A stretch of 64,000 bases of DNA from Prevotella communis (lineage in GTDB: Bacteria > Bacteroidota > Bacteroidia > Bacteroidales > Bacteroidaceae): positions 620,001-684,000 of the forward strand of contig NZ_CP091794.1 in NCBI RefSeq assembly GCF_022024175.1, read 5' to 3'. Numbering within the stretch: the stretch's first letter is position 1; each line of letters begins with the position of its first letter. Positions 43,987 through 52,374 of this stretch are shown one piece after another. Under the pieces are notes generated by a model that was given only the letters and a program-made list of their open reading frames with translations, was not told the origin of the DNA and did not search any database. The translations under genes were made by a program, and so were the position numbers.

Positions 43987-46539
43987 TTATAATCTGTTCT
44001 TTTCTGCATTACCAGCACCTGTGCCTTTGTACTTGCTGCGTGTGGTATTGAAGTCGTAGGTTACTTGCAGTCTGATACCACGAGTCATACTATGGTTGTT
44101 GCAGTCCTTGCTTATCTCAACGCTGTGCGTGCGCATCTTCCATCGTTCCATATTGGTGTTGAAGATGTCGTTGATGGTGAGATTAAAGGCCAGTGCGCCA
44201 TTGAAGAAACTCTTGTATGCATGTGCGCTGACGTACCAGAAGGCATCCACTTCCTGCGACATGTTATCGTGTGCGCAAGAATAATTTCCGCGAAGCGCCA
44301 ACCAGCAAGACTTGTTGATGACAAATTTGTTGTTCAAGTCGAGGTGAAAAGCAGGGCGACGCAGATTGCTCACGTAGCCATAACGCTTGGCATCGAAGAA
44401 TTGCTGATAATAGTCCATTTCCATTTGCGGTTGATACCAACCAAATTTTGGCTGAAGCACAAGTGAGGCACTTACTTCCTGTTTATGGTCGATGTTAATC
44501 CAATGGGCATAGGCTACTTCCTGCTCATTATAAATGTCATTCTTCCACAGCATATAGTCCTTGGTGTAGGTATAACCGAGGCTGAAGTTCAGCCATTTCC
44601 AGTTGAGCATCGCTTCCAGCATGTGGTTGATGGCTGGCTGTAGGTCAGGACTACCACCCTCATAGGCATAACGGTTATCGTACTGCTGATAACTGCGGAG
44701 CTGACCGTAGGCCGGGCGGCGTGTCTTCTTGGCATACGCAAACTGCATCCCCCACTTCCCCTTATTCCACGATGCCGAGAGGTTGGGGAAAAATCCGCTA
44801 TAACGTCGGCTGACATCAGCATCCTTAACTCCGTAAGAGTAGTAATCGGAATGAACGTATTCAAAACGTACGCCTGTCTCTAATGACCAATGTCCCAACT
44901 GCAGACCGTAGGAAGCGAAGCCTGCATAGTTGCTTTCCTGAATCTCATTGTCGGATTCTGCGATATAGCCTTCTGGATTGTGGTTGTCGGCATCCACATG
45001 AGAGTGGGTCAGCTCCGTACCAAAGGAAACTTCGCCTTTAGGTAACTTGTAGGTAGCTATCAGTTTGCCAGCATAGAGGCGGCTGTCCTGTGTGGATGAT
45101 GTGTTCACCGTGCGGTCCTCAAACTCCTTGCTCTGCTCGTTGATGTGCTGTCCGCGTTTGACGGTTGTGTGTACAAACGAGCCGTCGGCATTGATGTCCC
45201 ATTGGCCAATCTTTCCTATATAATAAGCATTGGCATTGTGAGAAGTCACGTCCCAATTGTGGTCGGCTGTCTGGCTCACGTAGCCTTGCAGGATGTCATT
45301 GTGATGAACGGTATAGTCAGAATGAAACGTGTTGTCGTATTTCAGTGTCGTCTGATAGCGGTAGGATGCACCGATGGAGTGGTTGGCATCGAAGTCATAA
45401 CTGAGCTTGAAGTCGGGCACGAAGGATTGTGTGCGGTCGGTGAACAAGCCGTGCTGCATGGTCTTGGCGTCATAATCGGTCATGTGGAGGATGTTGCCGA
45501 AATTGTTGTCCTCGCCAGTGTAGTTGCTTACGAAATAGGGGTAGAAGTTCATCTCCAGTCCGTTCTTCCGATAGGTTATCGACACGCCTGCCGCATTGGC
45601 GAACTCGTGGAAATAACTTCCTCTTGCTATGCTGTAGAGGCTGAAACCGTCACCGCGCCGTTTGATAGTGTTGATACGTATGACGGAGCCTAATGTGGCA
45701 TCATATCGTGCGCCAGGCATCGTAATGACCTCCACAGACTTGATGTCCTTTGAGGTCAGTTGCTCCAGTTCGCCCTTGTTGCGCATCTTTTTGCCGTTGA
45801 TGTAAATCTCTGGCTTGCCTTTGCCGAACACTTCCACGCCCCCATTAGATGTTACATTGACACGTGGCAGTTGCGAGAGCACGTCAAGGGCAGAACCTGC
45901 ATCAGCCAACAGCGTGTTCTGCACATCAATCTCCATACCACCCGAAATCATTTTCATAGTTGGCTTGTAACCCTTCACTGTCACATTCTTCAGCGTATAA
46001 GTGTCAGACTTTATCCTGATTACTCCGGCATTCGTTGTCTCGCATAACTTATAAATAGTCTTGTAGCCGACGAATGATACCCGGGCAAGGACGGGACTTT
46101 CTGTACATGGGATGACGAAGAGGCCGCTTTCATTAGAGACTCCACCGGTAATCAGCGTAGAGTCCTGAGGTGAGAGCAGGGCGATGTTGGCATAGGCTAT
46201 GGGCTGGCCTTGCTCGTCAATGATAGTTCCTTTGTATCGAGGGGCTGTCTTCTGCGGGCATTCCACGATGATTTCCCTGTCCTCAATGGTCATGCGGATG
46301 GGATAGAAACCTATCATCTGACGGATGGCGTCGGGCACGTTCTTGCGGTGTACCGAAGTGGTGATGTGGAAGTCCTCCAGTTCGTTGTAGAGGAAACTGA
46401 TGGTGTAGTCCTCGGTCTGCTCGTTCAGTTGGCGCAGGGCCTCGCTGAGCGACACATTATTATATTCGCGTGTGACTCTTTGGGCTTTTACCGAAATAGC
46501 TACACTTATGAATAGCAGAAGTATTATGACTCTTTTCAT
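43987..46539 (-). CDS. FecA-like outer-membrane receptor 1 with STN signalling domain
   Basis: 850 residues from the ATG at 46539 (signal peptide VIILLLFISVAISVKAQ); the frame is open 32 codons upstream but those are not signal-like. An STN-type domain (about 22-95, EYNNVSLSEALRQLNEQTED) is followed by a CarboxypepD_reg-like domain (about 108-185), a plug (LDVLSQLPRVNVTSNGGVEV; EIYINGKKMRN) and a beta-barrel of the outer-membrane beta-barrel family. It would bind an external ligand and signal through STN to the anti-sigma factor encoded upstream. A 297-bp stretch of its 5' region is nearly identical to receptor 2. It is the last gene of the operon, 10 bp after receptor 2. Confidence 0.88.
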   Translation of the reverse strand: MKRVIILLLFISVAISVKAQRVTREYNNVSLSEALRQLNEQTEDYTISFLYNELEDFHITTSVHRKNVPDAIRQMIGFYPIRMTIEDREIIVECPQKTAPRYKGTIIDEQGQPIAYANIALLSPQDSTLITGGVSNESGLFVIPCTESPVLARVSFVGYKTIYKLCETTNAGVIRIKSDTYTLKNVTVKGYKPTMKMISGGMEIDVQNTLLADAGSALDVLSQLPRVNVTSNGGVEVFGKGKPEIYINGKKMRNKGELEQLTSKDIKSVEVITMPGARYDATLGSVIRINTIKRRGDGFSLYSIARGSYFHEFANAAGVSITYRKNGLEMNFYPYFVSNYTGEDNNFGNILHMTDYDAKTMQHGLFTDRTQSFVPDFKLSYDFDANHSIGASYRYQTTLKYDNTFHSDYTVHHNDILQGYVSQTADHNWDVTSHNANAYYIGKIGQWDINADGSFVHTTVKRGQHINEQSKEFEDRTVNTSSTQDSRLYAGKLIATYKLPKGEVSFGTELTHSHVDADNHNPEGYIAESDNEIQESNYAGFASYGLQLGHWSLETGVRFEYVHSDYYSYGVKDADVSRRYSGFFPNLSASWNKGKWGMQFAYAKKTRRPAYGQLRSYQQYDNRYAYEGGSPDLQPAINHMLEAMLNWKWLNFSLGYTYTKDYMLWKNDIYNEQEVAYAHWINIDHKQEVSASLVLQPKFGWYQPQMEMDYYQQFFDAKRYGYVSNLRRPAFHLDLNNKFVINKSCWLALRGNYSCAHDNMSQEVDAFWYVSAHAYKSFFNGALAFNLTINDIFNTNMERWKMRTHSVEISKDCNNHSMTRGIRLQVTYDFNTTRSKYKGTGAGNAEKNRL
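46105..46401. repeat. Duplicated STN/regulatory-domain DNA, copy 1
   Basis: 297 bp matching 48626-48922 with one mismatch (46340), although the remaining parts of the two receptors are strongly diverged. Confidence 0.95.
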
Positions 46540-46549
46540 CTTGTTTACA

Positions 46550-49060
46550 TTAATAACCCATTCGCGAGGTGTCCACCTCCTTCTTTTTCTTCTCCTTGAA
46601 GTTGCCGATGCGGTAGATTGCGGTGAGCGAGGCACTGGCGTAGTTCATCCAGACACGCATGGCGTAGTCCTGGTTGGCGACGGTGGAACGGGTGTTGGCG
46701 TAGCAGTTGAAGATGTTGTTGGATTTGGCTATGACACTCCACTTGCCGTTGTCGGAGGTCCAGCGCAGCGAGGCATTCAGATAGAACAGCGGACTGATGT
46801 CGTAGACGCCTTGGATGGCCTTAGACTGGAAGAACGGATTGAGGATGAACTGGATGCTATGCCGCTGGGACAGTTTGGCCACCGCTGTTCCTCCGAGGAT
46901 GGCCGAGAGGCGGGTGCGGTCGAAGGGCAGGTCGAAGAAGTTGCTGCTCTTGTCGTGACGGTAGAGGCCCGTGGCATTGACGGTACCGTTGAGCCACTGG
47001 CCGACATGGAACTGCGCCGAGGCTTGCAGACCGTAGTAGTTGGAGTAGTCGAAGTTGGTCTCCTTCATGATGACGGCCATTCGGTCGGAGGTCTGATAGG
47101 GGAGCTGCACGAAGTAGTCAGGCTCAAACTCGGCAAAGGCAGTGAACGTGTACTTGTGGTTCAATTGCCACATGAGGTTCACCTCATATTTCGACATGGG
47201 CTTCAGGTCGGGATTGCCCCATATCTCTGTATAGGCCGAGGCGTAGTAGATGCTGCTCATGGTGCTCCAGTAGGAGGGATAGACGGCCTCGCTGCTGAAC
47301 GAGAGATTGAGCATATTCTTCGGGTTGATGTTCCACATGGCGTTGAACTGCGGATAGACGCGCCACTCGTTCCACTTGGTGGCATGGTATTGCTCCATCG
47401 TCAGCGAGGCGTCGAGGCTCAGCGACTTGCCTATCTGCTTGCTCAGTCCGGCGTAGGCATTCAGGATGCGCTCGTCGTAATCAACGCTGCTGGTGGCGTC
47501 GGGCATGGGCTGCTGGTTCTGGTCGAGGGTGGTCTGATAGCTGTTATTGTTCGTGAACTGCGCCTTTGCCCCGTAGTTCAGTTCCCAGTCATTGGGCAGC
47601 GCGTGGGTCTGGTCGGCGGTGAAGAGCCACTTGCTGACTTTCTGGCGACTATCGACTAACAGGTTTCGGTTGATGTCGTACAGTTCGCCCTCAAGGCTTT
47701 GCGTACGAGGCTCCTGATAGTTGGTGTACGAAACGCCAAGTTGCAGACCGAACGGAGCCGCATAGTTGACATCGACGTTGTGCAGGTAAGTGTGCTCACG
47801 GGAATGTTGCGTGGACTGGGCCGTACCTGTCGTGGTGTTGGTGGAGCGGGTGGAGTTCCACTGTCCCGTATAGGCCAGGCATAGGCGATGGTCGTCAGCG
47901 ATGGCATAGTCCATGCCAATGCGGTACTCATGATCGATGCCGTCGCTGCGGTTGCGTGTCTTGTCTTCGTAAGCAATGCGCTTGTCGCCCAACGGATGGT
48001 TGGCTTCGTGCTCCACCTGTCCGTAATTTGCCCCATCGGTGAACGTGTACGACATATCCAGTCCAAGTTTGTTATGGTTGTAGATAAAACTGCCGCCCGC
48101 ATAGCCTGTGCCGTATTTATTCTGCTGCCAGCCTCCCTTCAGTTGGCCTGAGAATTGGTTCGTTCCTGCGAAGTCCTTTGTGACAATATTGATTGCCATG
48201 CCTCGCACATGATATTTCGCAGGAGCCGACGGCATTACCTCAGCCTTGGCCAGCATGGCGGCGGGCATAGATTTCAATCGCTCCACCACTTTGTCGGCAC
48301 TGAGCGTCGTCGCCTTGCCGTTGATGATGAGCGTCACGGCTTGTCCGCAAAACGTAAGGTTTTCGCCCGTGTCAATCACGCCAGGAATACGTGTAAGAGC
48401 CTCGTAGGCGTTATCGGCAGGATAGACTTCAAGGAGTATCGGCATGTTGTAGATCAGATGTCCGTTTTCTGCCTTTGAGAAAATACGATCGCCCGTCACC
48501 TTCACGCCATTCAGCATAATAGTCTCAGGCTTGAGGCGAATATTTCTGGCATTTCGTGAATCAAACATGACGAATTTTGTTTTATATCCTACGAATGATA
48601 TGCGGGCAAGGACGGGCTGCTGCTCACATGGGATGACGAAGAGGCCGCTTTCATTAGAGACTCCACCGGTAATCAGCGTAGAGTCCTGAGGTGAGAGCAG
48701 GGCGATGTTGGCATAGGCTATGGGCTGGCCTTGCTCGTCAATGATAGTTCCTTTGTATCGAGGGGCTGTCTTCTGCGGGCATTCCACGATGATTTCCCTG
48801 TCCTCAATGGTCATGCGGATGGGATAGAAACCTATCATCTGACGGATGGCGTCGGGCACGGTCTTGCGGTGTACCGAAGTGGTGATGTGGAAGTCCTCCA
48901 GTTCGTTGTAGAGGAAACTGATTGAATATTCCTCGGTCTGTTCATTCAGTTGGCGCAGGGCCTCGCTAAGCGACACGTTGTTATATTCGCGCGTAATCTT
49001 TTGGGCCTGCACTCCGGTAAAGACGAGGCAGCAGACAAGCATAGATATGATTCTATTCAT
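46550..49060 (-). CDS. FecA-like outer-membrane receptor 2 with STN signalling domain
   Basis: 836 residues with a signal peptide (ISMLVCCLVFTGVQAQ). The order is the same as receptor 1: STN (about 21-95), CarboxypepD_reg-like (about 107-185), plug (YEALTRIPGVIDTGENLTFC; VTLIINGKATTLSADKVVE) and beta-barrel (about 330-836). The barrel differs from receptor 1, so the ligand probably differs. It starts 3 bp after the anti-sigma stop. Its copy of the near-identical segment lies at 48626-48922. Confidence 0.88.
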   Translation of the reverse strand: MNRIISMLVCCLVFTGVQAQKITREYNNVSLSEALRQLNEQTEEYSISFLYNELEDFHITTSVHRKTVPDAIRQMIGFYPIRMTIEDREIIVECPQKTAPRYKGTIIDEQGQPIAYANIALLSPQDSTLITGGVSNESGLFVIPCEQQPVLARISFVGYKTKFVMFDSRNARNIRLKPETIMLNGVKVTGDRIFSKAENGHLIYNMPILLEVYPADNAYEALTRIPGVIDTGENLTFCGQAVTLIINGKATTLSADKVVERLKSMPAAMLAKAEVMPSAPAKYHVRGMAINIVTKDFAGTNQFSGQLKGGWQQNKYGTGYAGGSFIYNHNKLGLDMSYTFTDGANYGQVEHEANHPLGDKRIAYEDKTRNRSDGIDHEYRIGMDYAIADDHRLCLAYTGQWNSTRSTNTTTGTAQSTQHSREHTYLHNVDVNYAAPFGLQLGVSYTNYQEPRTQSLEGELYDINRNLLVDSRQKVSKWLFTADQTHALPNDWELNYGAKAQFTNNNSYQTTLDQNQQPMPDATSSVDYDERILNAYAGLSKQIGKSLSLDASLTMEQYHATKWNEWRVYPQFNAMWNINPKNMLNLSFSSEAVYPSYWSTMSSIYYASAYTEIWGNPDLKPMSKYEVNLMWQLNHKYTFTAFAEFEPDYFVQLPYQTSDRMAVIMKETNFDYSNYYGLQASAQFHVGQWLNGTVNATGLYRHDKSSNFFDLPFDRTRLSAILGGTAVAKLSQRHSIQFILNPFFQSKAIQGVYDISPLFYLNASLRWTSDNGKWSVIAKSNNIFNCYANTRSTVANQDYAMRVWMNYASASLTAIYRIGNFKEKKKKEVDTSRMGY
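48626..48922. repeat. Duplicated STN/regulatory-domain DNA, copy 2
   Basis: Partner of 46105-46401, offset 2521 bp. Confidence 0.95.
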
Positions 49061-49063
49061 GGC

Positions 49064-49684
49064 TTATTCTACTACAATCTTGTCCGACTTCAGTTCTACA
49101 GTGATGCTCTCGAAGAGGTTTAGCCGATGCAGCACGACATCGAGCGTCTCTTCCTGTTTCCACACGAAATAGAAACGGAACTGACGGGCATCTTCGTTCT
49201 GGAATTCCACCTCCTTGTTATAATAGGCAGCTATCTGTGGCATCATCTTATCCAATGAAACATTGTCGAATACAATGGGCATTGTTGTGGTTGTCGTGTC
49301 CGTCTTGATGGTATCTGTCGGCAATACCGATGTAGGCTTGGCAGATATGGTTTGCTCTGCCTGCATAGTCTGCGGTTTGGGATGGCTAACCATACGCACG
49401 ATGAGGATGGCTGCAAAAGCCACTCCTGCCGTAAAGAGGATGCCGATAATGCTTGCTGCAACCTTATGAAGTGAAGAGTGAAAAGTGAAGAGTGAATAAT
49501 TTGCTGCCGCCTTATTGTCGAGTGCTTCCAACTCATCAGCGTGTTCCGCCGCGAACTTCTCCCACTCCTCGTCAACGGGGACGGATTCCTTTTCGACTTC
49601 ACGCTTCACAAAGGCTTGCTTCGTCAGCGCTAGCAGTTCCTGGTTCTCTGCTATCAACTGGTCCAATTTGTCTTGCTGTTCCAT
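49064..49684 (-). CDS. Short anti-sigma factor (DUF4974 end, no FecR domain)
   Basis: 206 residues. Residues 1-60 are a charged cytoplasmic segment that would bind the sigma factor. A single membrane helix follows (about 80-100, IIGILFTAGVAFAAILIV), then a Thr/Pro-rich linker and a DUF4974-like C-terminal domain (about 137-206, IVFDNVSLDKMMPQIAAYYN ... LDVVLHRLNLFESITVEL), the part that meets receptor STN domains. The central FecR domain present in usual ~300-residue relatives is missing. Residues about 63-73 (YSLFTFHSSLHK) are encoded by a heptamer array. Gene order sigma, anti-sigma, receptors fits cell-surface signalling. Confidence 0.8.
   Translation of the reverse strand: MEQQDKLDQLIAENQELLALTKQAFVKREVEKESVPVDEEWEKFAAEHADELEALDNKAAANYSLFTFHSSLHKVAASIIGILFTAGVAFAAILIVRMVSHPKPQTMQAEQTISAKPTSVLPTDTIKTDTTTTTMPIVFDNVSLDKMMPQIAAYYNKEVEFQNEDARQFRFYFVWKQEETLDVVLHRLNLFESITVELKSDKIVVE
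49468..49495. repeat. RARGTGA heptamer array inside the anti-sigma gene
   Basis: Four 7-bp units (gaagtga, agagtga, aaagtga, agagtga). On the minus strand this is the same TTCACTN family as 52324-52351 between tdk and rsmI. Confidence 0.8.
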
Positions 49685-49689
49685 AACGT

Positions 49690-50220
49690 TTATCGTTTTG
49701 CTGTTTGTTGCTGAAAATACTCTTTGATTCGCTGTAGCGACTGTGACAGATGGTTGTAAACCGTCACTTTGCTCACGCCTGCGGCCTGTGCCACTTCCTC
49801 ATAACTCATCTCGCTGAAGAACCGCAGTCGAAATATCTGCTGGCTGAGCGGTGGCAGTTCCGACTCGATGAATTGCATCAGCCGCTCCAGACGGTCATCG
49901 TCATTCATCGAAACGATTTGGCACTGCATCGACTCCTGCAAGAAGTGCTTTTCCACCCGTTCTTGCATCGACTTGTGACAAAGTACGTCGCGACAGCGGT
50001 TACGTACGGCAGTCATCAGGTAGCCTTCCATCTGACTCTGTTGGGGTTGATACTTCATTCCCGCTGACGCGCCTACCCGTAGCCTTTCCCGTAACAATCG
50101 GGCGAAGATGTCGCTCACCACGTCCTTGCTTTCGTCAACATCATAGAGCATCGTCCTAGCTAGACGGTACATCTTGGCGTAATGCTGACGGTATATGTTT
50201 TCAAATTCTTCTTTGGTCAT
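49690..50220 (-). CDS. ECF RNA polymerase sigma factor
   Basis: 176 residues. Sigma region 2 (NIYRQHYAKMYRLARTMLYDVDESKDVVSDIFARL) and region 4 (LPPLSQQIFRLRFFSEMSYEEVAQAAGVSKVTVYNHLSQSL) are both complete. It directs transcription of target genes when released by the anti-sigma factor encoded 5 bp downstream. A -7 box (TACCTTTG, 50342-50349 minus) gives a leader of about 115 nt. Confidence 0.95.
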   Translation of the reverse strand: MTKEEFENIYRQHYAKMYRLARTMLYDVDESKDVVSDIFARLLRERLRVGASAGMKYQPQQSQMEGYLMTAVRNRCRDVLCHKSMQERVEKHFLQESMQCQIVSMNDDDRLERLMQFIESELPPLSQQIFRLRFFSEMSYEEVAQAAGVSKVTVYNHLSQSLQRIKEYFQQQTAKR

Positions 50221-50341
50221 AAACAGACTTTTTAATCAGTCATATACTACAGGGACGATTCAGCGAACCGAAAAACTAAGCAAAACGATAACTTTTTTCA
50301 AATTTCCTTCATTTTTCTTATTGTTGAAACCATTTTGGGTG

Positions 50342-50349
50342 CAAAGGTA
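50342..50349 (-). promoter_or_regulatory. -7 box for the sigma/receptor operon
   Basis: TACCTTTG on the minus strand; a TTTG-like element lies 16 bp upstream (50366-50369). The A/T-rich leader 50221-50340 shows no clear hairpin. Confidence 0.5.
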
Positions 50350-50366
50350 CAAATCTGTATAGATGC

Positions 50367-50406
50367 AAAAATCCGCAAGCGACTGTTATTCAGTTTCTTG
50401 CGGATT
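50367..50406 (-). terminator. Terminator of tRNA-Lys
   Basis: AATCCGCAAG pairs with CTTGCGGATT (50370-50379, 50397-50406), inner ACTG/CAGT, followed on the minus strand by TTTTTG. Confidence 0.85.
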
Positions 50407-50411
50407 GTTCT

Positions 50412-50487
50412 TGGTGATCCGCTTGGGGTTCGAACCCAAGACCCCAACATTAAAAGTGTTGTGCTCTACCGACTGAGCTAGCGGATC
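50412..50487 (-). tRNA. tRNA-Lys(UUU)
   Basis: 76 nt including an encoded CCA. Acceptor GATCCGC/GCGGATC, D stem GCTC/GAGC, anticodon stem CAACA/TGTTG with loop CTTTTAA (anticodon TTT), T stem TTGGG/CCCAA with TTCGAAC loop, discriminator A. It has its own promoter (50519-50550) and terminator. Confidence 0.97.
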
Positions 50488-50518
50488 AACCTTAGTGCTT
50501 TTTATTGAAAAGCGGGTG

Positions 50519-50550
50519 CAAAGGTACGAACTTTTTTTGAACCTGCCAAA
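50519..50550 (-). promoter_or_regulatory. Promoter of tRNA-Lys
   Basis: Minus-strand TTTG (50547-50550) and TACCTTTG (50519-50526), spacing 20 bp. Confidence 0.75.
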
Positions 50551-50551
50551 T

Positions 50552-51655
50552 TTATTCGGATGATTTTTCTGATTCAGTGATATTTTCCTCGTTTTCACGG
50601 GTGATATAGCGCTGATAATAAGCTATCAACAGGGTGGTGGCTGGCAAGGCTATGATGAGCCCGATAAAGCCAAGCAGGGCACCCCATACGGATAGCGACA
50701 GCAGCAGGATGGCAGGGTTGAGGCGCATGGCCTTGCCCATGACGTAGGGGGTTACGATGAGGTCGATAATCACCTGGACGACGGCAAAGACGGCTACTGC
50801 CATGGCAAAGACAATCCAGAAATTCTGTCCTGTATCGGCTGCCTTCAGAAGGGCCAGCAGGGCTGTAGGAATCAATGCGAAGGTGTGCAGGTAGGGTACC
50901 AGATCGAGGATACCGATAAGGATTCCCAGGCCAATGGCCATGGGGAAATCGATAATGGTAAAGCCTATGCAGAACAGTACACCCATGATGAAGGCCACCA
51001 GGCCTTGTCCGCGGATATAGTTGCTCAGTTCACGCTCGGCATCCTTGGCCAGTACGCTCCAGAACGGACGACTCTTCTTGGGAAATATCTTAATCCAGTT
51101 CTCCGTCAGGTACTCGTAGTCCATGAGAATGAAGAACATATACAGCAGGGTGATGAGTGATGCCGCAATACTGATAAGGATACTTGCAGTTTTGCCTACC
51201 ACGCTGAACATCTGGGGTAGAGCATCTTTTATGCCCTCTGTGAAGTTCTCACTTCGCATGTAGGTCTCCAAATCCCTGCGATGCTCCTGTGTCCATTGGC
51301 TGATGGCATCAGGGATGCTGTCGATCTTTGCCGTGGTCTGTATGTAGGCGGTAACGAGCTCGCTGAGTCTTTCAAACTGCTCAATCATGGGTGGGATGAT
51401 AAGCCATGCGATGCCTGTAAGGATGGCGATGACAACTATCAAAGTGACGACAATACTTAAAACACGTCCAGGCACATGAAGCTTGTATTGCACGAACTTT
51501 ACCATGGGGTAGAGCAGGTAGGCTAATAGCCATGCCGCAGCAAAAGGTAGCAGTACGCTACCAAGGTAATTGACCAGGATGATGATAGCCAGGATTAGCA
51601 GGCCATAGCCCATCCAGCGTACAAACTTGTCGAAGGTGATAGGTTTATCGTACAT
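50552..51655 (-). CDS. AI-2E family transporter
   Basis: 367 residues from the ATG at 51655, chosen because MYDKPITFDKFVRWMGYGLL starts directly before the first helix; the 15 upstream codons overlap tdk. About seven or eight membrane helices with the family motif in the central and C-terminal part (IGFTIIDFPMAIGLGILIGI; LVPYLHTFALIP; PALLLLSLSVWGALLGFIG). Members are permeases or exporters of small molecules or ions; the substrate is not determined. It lies 2 bp after tdk. Confidence 0.88.
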   Translation of the reverse strand: MYDKPITFDKFVRWMGYGLLILAIIILVNYLGSVLLPFAAAWLLAYLLYPMVKFVQYKLHVPGRVLSIVVTLIVVIAILTGIAWLIIPPMIEQFERLSELVTAYIQTTAKIDSIPDAISQWTQEHRRDLETYMRSENFTEGIKDALPQMFSVVGKTASILISIAASLITLLYMFFILMDYEYLTENWIKIFPKKSRPFWSVLAKDAERELSNYIRGQGLVAFIMGVLFCIGFTIIDFPMAIGLGILIGILDLVPYLHTFALIPTALLALLKAADTGQNFWIVFAMAVAVFAVVQVIIDLIVTPYVMGKAMRLNPAILLLSLSVWGALLGFIGLIIALPATTLLIAYYQRYITRENEENITESEKSSE

Positions 51656-51657
51656 TT

Positions 51658-52251
51658 CTATTTCTTTAGGTTGTCTTCCTGTATCGCTTTCTGGTAGCAC
51701 TCGCGGCAGAGGGGTTCGTATTCCTGAGTCTCACCCAGCAGTACACGCTTGTCGGAGAGTACCTTACGATGGCTGACGTAGGCCAGTGAGCCACATTTCA
51801 CGCAGATGGCATGCACCTTGGTCACGTCGTCGGCAATGGCGCATAATGCGGGCATGGGACCAAAGGGAACGCCTTTGAAGTCCATGTCCAGTCCTGCGAT
51901 GATGACGCGTACGCCACGGTTGGCCAGTTGATTGCAGACCTCAACGATGCCTTCATCGAAGAACTGTGCCTCGTCAATACCTACTACCTCGATATCCTCG
52001 GCTAACAGCAGGATGCTGGCTGACGAGTCAACTGGGGTGGACTGTATATGCTTCTGGTCGTGGCTTACCACGTCTTCCTGAGAATACCTTACGTCAATAG
52101 CGGGCTTGAAAATCTCAACGCGCTGCTTGGCAAACTGGGCACGTCGCATACGGCGTATCAATTCTTCTGTCTTGCCCGAGAACATCGAGCCGCACACAAC
52201 TTCTATTCTGCCAGGGCGGTGTGCTTCGCCTGTTGCTGGATATGTAATCAT
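51658..52251 (-). CDS. tdk: Thymidine kinase
   Basis: 197 residues from the ATG at 52251; the longer frame to 52335 is repeat-derived ([10 protein letters not shown]). Type II thymidine kinase with P-loop [14 protein letters not shown], lid and thymidine-site motif [12 protein letters not shown], and zinc-site cysteines CVKCG and CREC. It phosphorylates thymidine to dTMP in the salvage pathway. The -7 box (52256-52263 minus) ends 4 bases before the ATG, so the mRNA should be leaderless. Confidence 0.95.
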   Translation of the reverse strand: MITYPATGEAHRPGRIEVVCGSMFSGKTEELIRRMRRAQFAKQRVEIFKPAIDVRYSQEDVVSHDQKHIQSTPVDSSASILLLAEDIEVVGIDEAQFFDEGIVEVCNQLANRGVRVIIAGLDMDFKGVPFGPMPALCAIADDVTKVHAICVKCGSLAYVSHRKVLSDKRVLLGETQEYEPLCRECYQKAIQEDNLKK

Positions 52252-52255
52252 GGTG

Positions 52256-52263
52256 CAAAGATA
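52256..52263 (-). promoter_or_regulatory. -7 box of tdk, 4 bases from the ATG
   Basis: Minus-strand TATCTTTG, then CACC, then ATG. Transcription normally begins about 4-5 bases after the box. Confidence 0.55.
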
Positions 52264-52270
52264 ATAATTT

Positions 52271-52298
52271 AATTGAGAATTGAGAATTGAGAATTGAG
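52271..52298. repeat. AATTGAG heptamer array (4 units)
   Basis: Four identical 7-bp units in the tdk-rsmI intergenic region, occupying the -33 position of the tdk promoter. Confidence 0.85.
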
Positions 52299-52323
52299 AA
52301 TTTTTTCCTGCGGCAGCAAATTT

Positions 52324-52351
52324 TTCACTATTCACTCTTCACTTTTCACTT
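52324..52351. repeat. TTCACTN heptamer array (4 units)
   Basis: ttcacta, ttcactc, ttcactt, ttcactt, directly upstream of the rsmI -7 box (TACCTTTG, 52359-52366). Confidence 0.85.
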
Positions 52352-52374
52352 TTTTGTTTACCTTTGCAACCGAA

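Noticed and set aside
46472..47659. 395-residue plus-strand ORF opposite the receptors
   Set aside because: Low-complexity Val/Gly/Asp-rich shadow spanning two genes on the other strand.
50386..50598. 71-residue minus-strand ORF over the tRNA
   Set aside because: Its conserved-looking part (PLAQSVEHNTFNVGVLGSNP) is a translation of tRNA-Lys, a common false ORF.
52252..52374. N-terminal extensions of tdk and rsmI through the intergenic repeats
   Set aside because: The extra codons are translations of AATTGAG and TTCACTN repeats and lie upstream of the -7 boxes.
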